Source: Betaproteobacteria bacterium UBA1934 (GTDB lineage Bacteria > Pseudomonadota > Gammaproteobacteria > Burkholderiales > Rhodocyclaceae). From it: 64,000 bases of DNA. The position numbers and the translations under genes are program-made. The stretch is taken from the NCBI GenBank assembly GCA_002337055.1, contig DDFG01000005.1:1185981-1249980 (forward strand), read 5' to 3'. The notes beneath the pieces are model-generated. The model did not search any database. It was not told where the DNA came from and saw only the letters and a list, made by a program, of their open reading frames with translations. Numbering within the stretch: position 1 is the stretch's first letter; each line of letters opens with the position of its first letter. This document shows positions 1 to 10,512 of the stretch, piece after piece.

Positions 1-2203
<2,203 letters not shown>

Positions 2204-2269
2204 GGCTGCATTCTTGCGTTGGGGGGAACCAAACACTATACGCAATTTTGCTTGCCAAGCGTAGCGCGC

Positions 2270-3313
2270 TCAGTACCACTCCAGCAGCGATACGCCCAGG
2301 CCGATCACGTTGGCGCGGTGGTTGTAGTCGATCAGGCTTTCGCCGTAGCCGGAAAACAGTTGCAGGTGACCGCGCAGATCGCCGGCGATGGGAAAGCCGT
2401 AATCGGCCTGGATGGCGCCGTGGCCGTCGCGGCCGCCGCGCAGGCTGTGGCGTATGGTCAGCGAGAACTGGTGGCTACCCCAGCGCCGTACCAGATTTAG
2501 GTCTCCACGGCCAAGATAGCGGGCGATATCCGGGTTGTCGTCCTTCTCGGCGCTTTCCGGTACTCGCCACCAGGGGCGCAGGCTCAGCGTCCAGTCCTGC
2601 CGTTCGAGATCGGCCGAGAGCATGACGCGGTTCCAGCTGCGCGACAGCGGCAGCGAGCGCCCGTTCGACTGGTGATTGAGCGCCAGATTGAAGAAACGCC
2701 CGCGCCAGCCGGCCAGTTCGTAATCGGTTCGCCATAGCAACATCAATTCCGGCTCGTGGTTGGTCTCGCGGAAAGGGCGCGAAAAGCCGTCGTTGTAGAC
2801 CTGCCAGCGCGAGGATTGGGTGTAGCCGAACCAGAGATCGCCGTTCCCCGCGATCAGGTCGGTGGCGATCCGGGTTTTCAGACTGATCTGCAGTTTTGCC
2901 TCGTCGGCGTTCAGCGGCATTTTCGCATCGAGAGTGTGCCCGGCGGCGGGTGAATAAGGGGTGCGGTTGGGGCGGCTGGAGTGGAACAGCGGCAGCATAT
3001 ACACGGGTTTGTAGGGGCGAATGCGCAGAATGGGGTCGCGATTGCCGGCATCCAGTTCCCAGGCGCGGCCGAGCAGCGAATCAGGCACCGTCACTGCGAT
3101 GTTGTCGAGCCGATTTTCGGCGGGCGGTTTTGCGCTACTGGCCACCAGTGCGATGGCCTCGTCGGTCAGCCGGTCGAAACAGGCGAGGCGCCCCGTATCG
3201 TCGGCGATGGCCCGGCAGTCGGCGAGTGTGGTGGCCTGCACGGGCCAGGTGGCCAACAGCGCCGCCAGCGCGAGTCCGGCCGAAAAGAAGTCAATGAGCG
3301 AGATTCGAGACAT
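2270..3313 (-). CDS. pldA: Outer-membrane phospholipase A (PldA/OMPLA family)
   Basis: This calcium-dependent outer-membrane hydrolase removes acyl chains from phospholipids misplaced in the outer leaflet. The 347-residue product starts with a signal peptide (cleavage after WPVQA). It carries the OMPLA signature HQSNGRS followed by SWNR, which supplies the catalytic His, Ser and Asn. The C-terminus ends in alternating hydrophobic residues with a terminal aromatic (LEWY), typical of a beta-barrel. I chose the ATG at 3313 because GGAG lies about ten bases upstream; an in-frame ATG at 3331 is the alternative. It lies just downstream of the TSUP carrier gene on the same strand, probably in one transcript. 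It is longer than E. coli PldA (about 290 residues) because of an extra N-terminal segment. Confidence 0.88.
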   Translation of the reverse strand: MSRISLIDFFSAGLALAALLATWPVQATTLADCRAIADDTGRLACFDRLTDEAIALVASSAKPPAENRLDNIAVTVPDSLLGRAWELDAGNRDPILRIRPYKPVYMLPLFHSSRPNRTPYSPAAGHTLDAKMPLNADEAKLQISLKTRIATDLIAGNGDLWFGYTQSSRWQVYNDGFSRPFRETNHEPELMLLWRTDYELAGWRGRFFNLALNHQSNGRSLPLSRSWNRVMLSADLERQDWTLSLRPWWRVPESAEKDDNPDIARYLGRGDLNLVRRWGSHQFSLTIRHSLRGGRDGHGAIQADYGFPIAGDLRGHLQLFSGYGESLIDYNHRANVIGLGVSLLEWY

Positions 3314-3336
3314 CGAGAAATGTTTCTCCATTCCGT

Positions 3337-4101
3337 TCAGTTTCCCATCACGAGGTCGAACGCCAGACGTGCGATCAGCACGACGACGACGCCCAGAAAT
3401 ACCTTGCGGATCAGGCGGGTGCCGTGGCGCAGGGCCAGGTGCGTGCCGGTCCAGGCGCCGGCGATGTTGCACGCGGCCATGGTCAGGCCGACGCCCCAGA
3501 GTATGGGTCCGTGGCTGGCGAAAAAGGTCAGGGCCGACAGATTGGTGGCGCCGTTGATCAATTTGGCACTGGCCGAGGCGCGCAGGAAATCCATGCCGAA
3601 GAAGCGGACGAAAGCGAACATCAGTAAGCTGCCGGTGCCGGGGCCGAAAAAGCCATCGTACAAGCCAATGACAAAGCCCAGCACAATCCCGCGCCAGCGG
3701 TCGCCCGGCTGTAATGGACGTGTGGTCTGCTGCCCCAGTTCCTTGCGGGCGAAAGTGTAGATCGCCACCGCGACCAGCAAACCGAGCACCAGCGGCTTCA
3801 TTGTGGCCCTTGGCAGCCAGGCGACCAGGCCGGCGCCGAACCAGGCGCCGACCAACGCAGCCAGCGCGGCCGGCCCGACCACGCCCCAGGGGATACGAAC
3901 GGCACGCGCATAGCGCCAGAAGGCGGCGGAGGTGCCGGCGATGCTGGACATCTTGTTGGTGCCGAAGAGGGTGGCGATGGCGGTTTGCGGATACTGCGCG
4001 AGCAGGGCGGGAATCTGGATCAGGCCGCCACCGCCGACCATGGCATCAACCATGCCGGCGAAAAAGGCCGCACCGGCCAGAAACAGGAGTTCGGAGAGCA
4101 T
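3337..4101 (-). CDS. TSUP (TauE/SafE) family membrane carrier
   Basis: This 254-residue integral membrane protein of the sulfite/sulfonate exporter superfamily has about eight hydrophobic segments. The N-terminal half contains GMVDAMVGGGGLIQIP and the second half GLYDGFFGPGTGS. These are the paired glycine-rich signatures of TSUP proteins, which arise from an internal duplication. Substrates in the family include sulfite, sulfoacetate and other small anions, and nothing nearby points to one of them. The gene is followed on the same strand by pldA and is divergent from the MFS carrier at 4188. Family assignment is firm; substrate is unknown. Confidence 0.88.
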   Translation of the reverse strand: MLSELLFLAGAAFFAGMVDAMVGGGGLIQIPALLAQYPQTAIATLFGTNKMSSIAGTSAAFWRYARAVRIPWGVVGPAALAALVGAWFGAGLVAWLPRATMKPLVLGLLVAVAIYTFARKELGQQTTRPLQPGDRWRGIVLGFVIGLYDGFFGPGTGSLLMFAFVRFFGMDFLRASASAKLINGATNLSALTFFASHGPILWGVGLTMAACNIAGAWTGTHLALRHGTRLIRKVFLGVVVVLIARLAFDLVMGN

Positions 4102-4131
4102 CCGGCAAGGATAGCCGATGCGGCGTCTCAG

Positions 4132-4160
4132 TTGAACGGAAAGCGTTGCCGCGCTATGCT
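4132..4160 (+). promoter_or_regulatory. Candidate sigma-70 promoter for the MFS carrier
   Basis: TTGAAC at 4132-4137 and TATGCT at 4155-4160 are separated by 17 bases, each matching four of six consensus positions. The predicted start near 4167 would leave a leader of about 20 bases before the ATG at 4188. The pattern is read by eye only. Confidence 0.4.
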
Positions 4161-4187
4161 CCGAGGTCTGCTTTCACAACCTCTCGC

Positions 4188-5384
4188 ATGTCCATTCCCG
4201 ATTCAATGTCTCCGGCCGAACGCCGTGCCGGCGCTGGCCTCGCGGCCATCTTTGCCCTGCGCATGCTGGGACTCTTCCTGATTCTGCCGGTTTTCAGCGT
4301 GTTTGCCAAAACGCTGCCCGATGGCGGCGATCTGGCGCGCGTCGGACTAGCGCTGGGTGCCTACGGGCTGACCCAGGCCGTGTTCCAGATTCCCTGCGGC
4401 GCCGCGTCCGACCGCTGGGGGCGCAAGCCCGTCATCGTCGCGGGGCTGGTGCTGTTCGCGCTGGGCAGCTTCGTCGCGGCCTGGGCGCCGACGCTCGACT
4501 GGATCATCGTCGGGCGCGTTCTGCAAGGTGCCGGGGCGATTTCAGCGGCCGTCACCGCGCTGGCAGCCGACCTGACCCGGGACGAGCATCGCACAAAGGT
4601 GATGGCGATGATCGGTTCTTCTATCGGCCTGGTGTTCGCCCTGTCTCTGGTCGGTGCCCCGGTACTCTATGGCTGGATCGGCATGGGCGGGCTGTTCGTG
4701 CTGACCGGCCTGCTAGCGTTGGCGGCGATAGGCTTGCTGCAAGCTGTCGTGCCGAACGCGCCGCCGGCACCTTTGCATGTGCGCTTACCTTTTGCCGAGG
4801 TATTGCATCATCCCGAACTGATCCGCCTCAATTTCGGTATCTTTACCCTGCACATGATGCAGATGTCGCTGTTCGTGGTGGTGCCGCATGCGCTGGTCGA
4901 GCACGGCGGCCTGGCGCTCGCCGCACATTGGCAGGTTTACCTGCCGGCGGTGCTGCTCTCCTTCGTGGTGATGGTGCCGGCGATCATCGCTGCCGAACGG
5001 CGCGGCAAGATGCGGCAGGTGTTCATGGCGGCGATCGTGCTGCTGGCTTTGGTCCAGCTGGGTTTCTGGCTGGCCGGAGCGACGCTGTGGTCGCTGGCGC
5101 TGTGGCTGGTGCTGTTCTTTGTCGCCTTCAATATTCTGGAAGCCACCCTGCCTTCGCTGGTCTCGCGCACGGCGCCGGCAGGTGGGCGTGGCGCGGCGCT
5201 AGGGGTTTATAACACGACCCAGGCACTCGGCTTGTTCGTCGGCGGTGCTGCGGGCGGTGCGCTGGCCTCGCGCTTCGGCGATGGCGCCGTACATCAGCTG
5301 GGATTGGCGCTGGCGCTGCTGTGGTTGCTGGTGGCGGCATACATGCGCTTTATCGTGCGTACACCGGCGCCAGCCGGATCGTGA
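4188..5384 (+). CDS. Major facilitator superfamily transporter (YajR-like)
   Basis: The 398-residue product is a 12-helix secondary carrier in the inner membrane. The loop after helix 2 has the MFS motif A variant GAASDRWGRKPVI, and helix 4 has the motif-B-like GRVLQGAGAISAA seen in drug/proton antiporters. It resembles the core of E. coli YajR but lacks YajR's C-terminal cytoplasmic domain. In many betaproteobacteria an MFS gene of this type sits between uvrA and ssb, which fits the neighbourhood here. The ATG at 4188 (MSIPDSMSPAER) was chosen because it begins the first family-like segment; a second ATG at 4206 is possible, and neither has a strong ribosome binding site. Substrate unknown. 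Confidence 0.88.
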   Translation: MSIPDSMSPAERRAGAGLAAIFALRMLGLFLILPVFSVFAKTLPDGGDLARVGLALGAYGLTQAVFQIPCGAASDRWGRKPVIVAGLVLFALGSFVAAWAPTLDWIIVGRVLQGAGAISAAVTALAADLTRDEHRTKVMAMIGSSIGLVFALSLVGAPVLYGWIGMGGLFVLTGLLALAAIGLLQAVVPNAPPAPLHVRLPFAEVLHHPELIRLNFGIFTLHMMQMSLFVVVPHALVEHGGLALAAHWQVYLPAVLLSFVVMVPAIIAAERRGKMRQVFMAAIVLLALVQLGFWLAGATLWSLALWLVLFFVAFNILEATLPSLVSRTAPAGGRGAALGVYNTTQALGLFVGGAAGGALASRFGDGAVHQLGLALALLWLLVAAYMRFIVRTPAPAGS

Positions 5385-5403
5385 TGGCTCCCGCAGAGTA
5401 AAG

Positions 5404-7371
5404 CTATTTCTCGTTGCTGTCCTCGCCGGGGACGCTACCCCGCATCCGGCGATACAGAGTGTTGCGGCTGATGCCTAGACGCCGTGCGGCTTCGGAAATG
5501 TTGCCGCGACTGAGGGCGATGGCCCGTTCGATCGTGACTTGCGAGAGCTCGCGCAGGTTTTCGGTGCCCGCCCCGGTTGTGACCGGCGCCGGAGGCAGGC
5601 GCCACTTGAGTTCCTCAAACAGATCGTCCGGAAGGTGCTCCCATCCAATCCGGTTGTCACTTTCGTTGAGCAGTGCGCAGGCGGTATGTAGGGCATTGTT
5701 GAGCTGACGCAGGTTGCCCGGCCAGGTGTATTCGATGAACGCCCGCGCCACTTCGGGGTCCAGGCCTATGCCGCGGTCGGGCGCCAGTTGTTCGAGCAGG
5801 CGCGCCACCAGAGCGGGAAAATCCTGCCGCTCGCGCAAGGGCGTTAACTGGAGGGTCACCCCGTTCAGGCGGTAGTACAGGTCGGCGTCGAAGGTGCCGG
5901 CGGCGACCATGCTTTTCAGGGCGCAACGGGTCGCGCAGATCAGCACCACATCGACCGCGACGGGGTGAGTTGCACCCACTGGCAGAATGCGCCGCTCGCA
6001 AATCAGCTTGAGCAACTGCGCCTGGGCTTCGCGCGGCAGGGCTTCGATGCTCCCGAGAAAGATCGTGCCGCCGTGCGCTTCGCGTACACGCCCCAGTGTC
6101 GCTTCGCTGCCGGGTACGGCGGCGCGCCCGAACAGGTCTTCCTGGATGAGCGACGGCGCCATGGTGGCACAGTTGAATCCGACAAAGGGTCCGTCGGCGC
6201 GGGGACCGGAAGCGTGGCAGGCGCGTGCGAAAGTCTCTTTGCCAACACCGGGTTCGCCCTGCAACAGCATGGAAATCGGTTTGCCGACCAGTTTGTGCGC
6301 CTTGTCGATGGCGGCAGTCAGTTTTTCGTCGCCGGTATCCAGCGCGTCGAGCGCATCCTTTTGCCGACAGGGTTGTCCCGTGCCCATGGCCGCCCGCGGG
6401 GTGGCGACCGGTGGATCGAGGCGTATGAACAGGCGTTCGCCATCAGCCAGCGTCACCAGCATGGGCTCGCCCGGGCAATGCTTGTTCCAGTCGAGCAGGT
6501 CTTCCAGGCGTACGGGCAGAATGCGCGACAGCGGCGTGGCATTGAGGTCGCCAGCACGCAGGCCGAAAAAGACCAGCCCAGCCTGGTTGGCGCCGATCAG
6601 CCAGCCGTCGTCGGTGAGCGCGGCGATGCCTTCAGAAAACGTGCCGATGCCTTCCGCCATGGAATGAAAACGGATGCGCAGATTGCGAGAATGAACCGCC
6701 TCGAACAGCCGGTTTTCGACGGTTTGCGCGGCCGCGCGCACCAGGCCGAAGGTGTGCGGATGGTGCTGACGTTCGTCGCCCGTAATATCGAGTACGCCGA
6801 GCAGGCGGCCATTGGGGGCGACCAGCGGCGCGGCGGCGCAGGAGAGAAAGCCGTTGCGTTCGAGAAAATGCTCGCCGCCGTGCACCACCAGCGGCCGTGC
6901 TTCCGCCAGCGCTGTGCCGATTGCGTTGGTACCGCGATGCCGTTCGTGCCAGGACGCCCCGGGCGACAGCGCGACGCGCGCCGCCCGGCCAAGAAATTCC
7001 GGATCGCCGAGTGCCTGGAGTAGAACGCCGTTCTCGTCGGCCAGCGTGACCATGCTGCCGGAATTGCGCGTTTGCGCATGCAGGTATTCCATCACCGGGC
7101 GGGCGTGCGCGATCAGGTCGCGGCGTTTTTCGCGTGCGCGCGCCAACTCGGTTTCGGCCAGGCGGTTGTCGTCGGCCAGGCGCCCATTCGGCGCCAGTCC
7201 GGCATCCACACTGCGGCGCCAGGAGCGCGCCAGCAGGGTGCTGACCAGGTAGCCGAGGGGCAGATCGCCCCGTTCGAGCATCAGGTCGCGGGCGCGGCGG
7301 AGCGAGGCGCGGTCGGGTTTGAGGTTTGTCATGGCGTTGCGCGCGATGCGGTGACGACTCCTGGTCTCCAT
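5404..7371 (-). CDS. AcoR-like GAF/AAA+/Fis regulator lacking the GAFTGA loop
   Basis: This 655-residue transcription regulator has the architecture of acetoin-type enhancer-binding proteins. A GAF-like sensor covers about residues 60-220, a PAS-like segment about 225-310, an AAA+ region about 345-560, and a Fis-type helix-turn-helix ends the protein (EAARRLGISRNTLYRRM). Walker A is present (GEPGVGKE, near 370). The sigma-54 contact motif GAFTGA, expected near 410-420, is absent: the stretch reads GRAAVPGSEATLGR. The Walker B acidic pair is also replaced (GGTIFLGSIEAL). It is therefore unlikely to drive sigma-54 transcription. The start is uncertain: the ATG at 7371 has AGGAGG directly abutting it, and an in-frame ATG at 7332 is the alternative. 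TATACT lies upstream on this strand (7388-7393). Confidence 0.85.
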   Translation of the reverse strand: METRSRHRIARNAMTNLKPDRASLRRARDLMLERGDLPLGYLVSTLLARSWRRSVDAGLAPNGRLADDNRLAETELARAREKRRDLIAHARPVMEYLHAQTRNSGSMVTLADENGVLLQALGDPEFLGRAARVALSPGASWHERHRGTNAIGTALAEARPLVVHGGEHFLERNGFLSCAAAPLVAPNGRLLGVLDITGDERQHHPHTFGLVRAAAQTVENRLFEAVHSRNLRIRFHSMAEGIGTFSEGIAALTDDGWLIGANQAGLVFFGLRAGDLNATPLSRILPVRLEDLLDWNKHCPGEPMLVTLADGERLFIRLDPPVATPRAAMGTGQPCRQKDALDALDTGDEKLTAAIDKAHKLVGKPISMLLQGEPGVGKETFARACHASGPRADGPFVGFNCATMAPSLIQEDLFGRAAVPGSEATLGRVREAHGGTIFLGSIEALPREAQAQLLKLICERRILPVGATHPVAVDVVLICATRCALKSMVAAGTFDADLYYRLNGVTLQLTPLRERQDFPALVARLLEQLAPDRGIGLDPEVARAFIEYTWPGNLRQLNNALHTACALLNESDNRIGWEHLPDDLFEELKWRLPPAPVTTGAGTENLRELSQVTIERAIALSRGNISEAARRLGISRNTLYRRMRGSVPGEDSNEK

Positions 7372-7848
7372 CCTCCTGTTTTCACTGAGTATACAGTCGG
7401 GTCAGGCAGTATTCAGGTTTCGCTGATGCAGGGGCGAACGATTTCATCCGTCAGGCGGTCGAGAGCGTCCTGCGTCTCCGTGCTGGCGAGCCGGGATTCC
7501 GCTCAGGCCAACTTGCTGGTCGAGATGAACACGTGGCTGCAGCTGCCTCCATCGCCCGCGTTGCGCGCGGACGATGTTGTGCTCTGTCATGCGCCGGCGA
7601 TTTTCGGCTGCGTCGCGGCGTCGCTCCCCAAGGCACTCGCGCCCAGCGCGCCTGTCATGCGGGACTGTGCCTTTTGTCATCTGCATGCTGCAGTTGCGCG
7701 ACCGCCCCCGGCTCAATAAGAAGCTATGGAGGATGTCGTGACGGAAGATACCGACTTTTGTGTCCTGTGAGGCACTGATCATCATAATGCCATACGCATG
7801 AAATGCCGATAGCCTGCGATGAAAGCGCATGTTCATGGCGTGCGAATG
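7372..7848. other. 477-base stretch without an intact gene
   Basis: This stretch separates the AcoR-like regulator from the oxidoreductase gene. On the minus strand a short open segment (roughly 7420-7560) encodes protein-like sequence such as STETQDALDRLTDEIVRP. It is interrupted by stops and has no ribosome binding site, so it may be a decayed C-terminus of an unidentified gene. The right part (7700-7848) is relatively AT-rich and featureless to my eye. Confidence 0.4.
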
Positions 7849-8835
7849 CTATGCAACATCGCGGTCGGATCGGTTGTGGGGTGTCAGCAGCACGCTCCCG
7901 GTTGTCTGCCCATGCTCCAGCGCGGCAAGCGCCGCAGCGGCCTCGGCGAGCGGGAAGACTGCGCCGATATTCGCCCGCCAGCCGTTCCGCATGGCGTCCA
8001 ATAGCGCATCAATACCCAGCGAGTACAGCTTGGCATCGGCCGCATACGCCATCACACTGGGGCGCGCCAAGCAGAGAGAGCGGCGGGGGCCGATTTCGTC
8101 GATGGAAAACGGCGTGATGGGACCGCCTGCCTGGCCGATGCTGGCGACCGTTCCGAAAGCTCGCACGCATTGCATGGTGCGGAGCAGCGTGTCGGCGCCG
8201 ATACCATCATAGGCGACGTCCGCCAGACGTCCGAACGTGTGTTGCAACATCGATGGCCAATCGGCATTGCGCCCGATCATGACCAGGTCGGCACCCTGGG
8301 CCTCGACCAGCGCGGCTTTTTCGGCGCTGCTTACCGTACCTGCCACCGTCGCACCGAGCGCCTTTGCCCACCGCGTCAGAATCTGGCCCAGGCCGCCTGC
8401 GGCGGAATGAACAAGAATCAGGCTGGATGCATTGACCTTGTAGGTGGCAAACAGCAGCATGTGGGCAGTGAGTCCCTTGAGCAGGACGGCGGCGGCGTCG
8501 CGGTCGCTGAGCCAGTCTGGCACCCGAAACAGGCGGCTGGCCGGCGCCACACGACATTCCGTCCAGGCGCCGACCGGGTAACCTGCGTAGGCGACGCGGT
8601 CGCCTTCGACGAATCCGCCGACATCCGGACCGATGGCTTCAACGATACCGACCGCCTCGACGCCCGGAATATGTGGAGGGGGTAACGGGTAGAGTCCCTG
8701 CCGGAAGTAGGCGTCGATGAAGTTGACGCCCATCGCGGTGTGCCGAATACGCACTTCCCCCGATGCGGGCGAGCCGACGGGTTTATCTTCCGGCACAAAC
8801 GTGCCACTAGGTGTGCGACGAATAACGAGGGACAT
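7849..8835 (-). CDS. Quinone oxidoreductase-like zinc-free medium-chain dehydrogenase
   Basis: The 328-residue cytosolic oxidoreductase belongs to the Qor branch of the medium-chain dehydrogenase/reductase superfamily and is predicted to reduce quinones or enones with NADPH. The N-terminal GroES-like domain contains GVNFIDAYFRQGLYP and IPGVEAVGIVEAIG. The Rossmann domain has the Qor-type nucleotide loop HSAAGGLGQILTRWAKALGA, and the structural and catalytic zinc ligands are absent. The ATG at 8835 (MSLVIRR) is used; a TTG five codons upstream is less likely. The gene is divergent from a LysR regulator 100 bases away, with a perfect inverted repeat between them, so that regulator probably controls it. 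Confidence 0.9.
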   Translation of the reverse strand: MSLVIRRTPSGTFVPEDKPVGSPASGEVRIRHTAMGVNFIDAYFRQGLYPLPPPHIPGVEAVGIVEAIGPDVGGFVEGDRVAYAGYPVGAWTECRVAPASRLFRVPDWLSDRDAAAVLLKGLTAHMLLFATYKVNASSLILVHSAAGGLGQILTRWAKALGATVAGTVSSAEKAALVEAQGADLVMIGRNADWPSMLQHTFGRLADVAYDGIGADTLLRTMQCVRAFGTVASIGQAGGPITPFSIDEIGPRRSLCLARPSVMAYAADAKLYSLGIDALLDAMRNGWRANIGAVFPLAEAAAALAALEHGQTTGSVLLTPHNRSDRDVA

Positions 8836-8871
8836 GATTTGAACTTTCAAATGGGCTTAAGCAGGGCGCAC

Positions 8872-8898
8872 TTTACGCGTCTGTCTTATGAGCGTAAA
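8872..8898. promoter_or_regulatory. Inverted repeat TTTACGC-N13-GCGTAAA, candidate LysR operator
   Basis: A perfect 7-base inverted repeat (8872-8878 and 8892-8898) has centres 20 bases apart, two helical turns. It lies in the 100-base gap between the divergent oxidoreductase and LysR genes. That is where a LysR-type regulator would bind both its own and its target promoter. Confidence 0.55.
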
Positions 8899-8935
8899 TT
8901 CCCATAATTACCTAAATTGTTGTGCAATATTTCAC

Positions 8936-9784
8936 ATGTTTGATTGGGAAAATTTGCGGCATTTCATGGCATATTCCCAGGCGGGATCGCTTTCGGCAGC
9001 TGCCCGCGCTTTACAGGTCGATCACGCGACCGTCGCCCGGCGAATCGAGGCGCTTGAACGCGAACTGGGCGTGAAGCTTGTGGATCGTCGTGCTCGGGCA
9101 TACACGCTCACCGAACAGGGCGTCCAACTGACAGCTCAAGGAAGCGATGTTCACGAGGCGGCGGCGCGTCTTGAGCGCCGTGTCAAAGTCGATGACCGGC
9201 GCCTTGCTGGATCGGTGACCATCAGTGCGCCACCGAGCCTGGCGATGCGTATCGTCGCGCCGGGGCTGGCGGCGCTGGTTCGAGATTACCCCGGAATTAT
9301 GCCTGTCCTCCGGAGTGAAACACGGAAGGCCTCATTGGGTCTCAACGAAGCGGATATTGCACTGCGCCTGAGCAGGCCGGAGAAAGGTGCGCTCACCGTT
9401 CGCAAGCTGGGCGAGGTGGTTTTCAAACTGTACGGAACGGCGGATTGGCAGACGCTTCGCGCTGCTGACCGGGTCTTTGTCGCCGGCGATGCCAACGCCG
9501 CCGATTTGCCACAGCAGAAGTGGTTTGCCGGACTTGTCGGTGAGCGCCGGGTGTCATTTCGCGCCACCGATATCGAGAGCCAGTTTGCCGCGGCCTGTGC
9601 TGGTATGGGCATCGCCGCGCTGCCATCCTTCGTCTCGGCCGCCAATCCGAAATTGCGGGAAATTGGCACCGAGTCTTTTTCGCGTGATGTCTGGCTCGTC
9701 GTACATAACGATGTCCGTACGCTGCCCATCGTTCGGCTCACGACTGAACACTTGGCGCGGATCGTCGGAGATGCGCTGATATGA
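8936..9784 (+). CDS. LysR family transcriptional regulator
   Basis: The 282-residue DNA-binding regulator has an N-terminal winged helix-turn-helix (residues 1-60) reading SLSAAARALQVDHATVARRIEALE. The effector-binding periplasmic-protein-like domain follows from about residue 85. It belongs to the shorter LysR branch that often controls an adjacent oxidoreductase. The start chosen is the ATG at 8936 (MFDWENLRHF), which aligns with normal LysR N-termini; an upstream in-frame ATG at 8888 would add 16 atypical residues. It is divergent from the Qor-like gene and is the natural candidate for its regulator. The effector is unknown. Confidence 0.9.
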   Translation: MFDWENLRHFMAYSQAGSLSAAARALQVDHATVARRIEALERELGVKLVDRRARAYTLTEQGVQLTAQGSDVHEAAARLERRVKVDDRRLAGSVTISAPPSLAMRIVAPGLAALVRDYPGIMPVLRSETRKASLGLNEADIALRLSRPEKGALTVRKLGEVVFKLYGTADWQTLRAADRVFVAGDANAADLPQQKWFAGLVGERRVSFRATDIESQFAAACAGMGIAALPSFVSAANPKLREIGTESFSRDVWLVVHNDVRTLPIVRLTTEHLARIVGDALI

Positions 9785-9823
9785 GCGGGGCAGCGCCGCG
9801 GCGCGTACACGTGTCTGGAAAAG

Positions 9824-9852
9824 CTGCCCTGAAGATCGCTGCGAGGTATACT
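9824..9852 (+). promoter_or_regulatory. Candidate promoter for ssb
   Basis: TATACT at 9847-9852 matches five of six -10 positions. The -35 candidate CTGCCC (9824-9829) is weak at 17-base spacing. It would give a leader of about 155 bases before ssb, in which I recognise no structured RNA. Confidence 0.3.
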
Positions 9853-10015
9853 TGGAAGCGACTGGCGAGAACCGCTGTCCGCGAGGAAAAAGGGTGGCTC
9901 CTGGTCCCGGCGACCAGTACCGGGAGGCTAATTTCGAACGATGAACAGAATCGCCCGACTGTGCCACTTGCCGGCAGGCAAGCGCGGCGGCGGGGCGCGA
10001 GAAGAGGAAACAATC

Positions 10016-10459
10016 ATGGCTTCGGTCAATAAGGTCATTCTCGTCGGCAATCTCGGTGCCGACCCCGAGATGCGTTACATGCCCAGCGGCGATCCCATTG
10101 CCAACCTGCGCCTGGCGACGACGGACACCTACAAGGACAAGAATTCCGGCGATCGCAAGGAAACGACGGAATGGCATCGTGTGGTCATGTTCAACCGGCT
10201 GGCGGAAATCGCAGGGCAGTACCTCAAAAAAGGTTCGCAGGTCTACATCGAAGGCCGCATCCAGACCCGCAAATGGACGGACAAGGAAGGCAACGAACGC
10301 TACAGCACCGAAATCGTTGCAAACGAGATGAAAATGCTCGGAAAACGCGAGGGGATGGGTGCCCCATCCGATGACGATAGCCGCGATTACGCACCGGCCC
10401 CCAAAAAGGACAAGCCGAAGCCTTCGTTCGACGATCTGGGCGACGACATTCCGTTCTGA
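10016..10459 (+). CDS. ssb: Single-stranded DNA-binding protein
   Basis: The 147-residue protein coats single-stranded DNA in replication, repair and recombination. An OB fold covers residues 1-110 (MASVNKVILVGNLGADPE; WHRVVMFNRLAEIAGQYL). A charged flexible linker follows, then the acidic tip DDLGDDIPF that docks SSB partners. The ATG at 10016 has AGAGGAAA a few bases upstream; a longer reading from 9941 would add an un-SSB-like leader. In many betaproteobacteria ssb lies close to uvrA. Here a regulator, an oxidoreductase and a LysR gene lie between the MFS gene and ssb. Confidence 0.97.
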   Translation: MASVNKVILVGNLGADPEMRYMPSGDPIANLRLATTDTYKDKNSGDRKETTEWHRVVMFNRLAEIAGQYLKKGSQVYIEGRIQTRKWTDKEGNERYSTEIVANEMKMLGKREGMGAPSDDDSRDYAPAPKKDKPKPSFDDLGDDIPF

Positions 10460-10483
10460 GCGAGTGTCACGCTCATGCCAATA

Positions 10484-10503
10484 CCCCGCCTCGGCGGGGT
10501 TTT
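10484..10503 (+). terminator. Rho-independent terminator of ssb
   Basis: CCCCGCC and GGCGGGG form a seven-pair GC stem with a tight loop, followed by TTTT, 25 bases after the ssb stop codon. Confidence 0.85.
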
Positions 10504-10512
10504 CGTTTGTGC

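Noticed and set aside
7420..7720. Possible gene on the minus or plus strand in the 477-base gap
   Set aside because: Several overlapping reading frames exist, but none has a ribosome binding site or a recognisable family. The most protein-like one is cut by stops.
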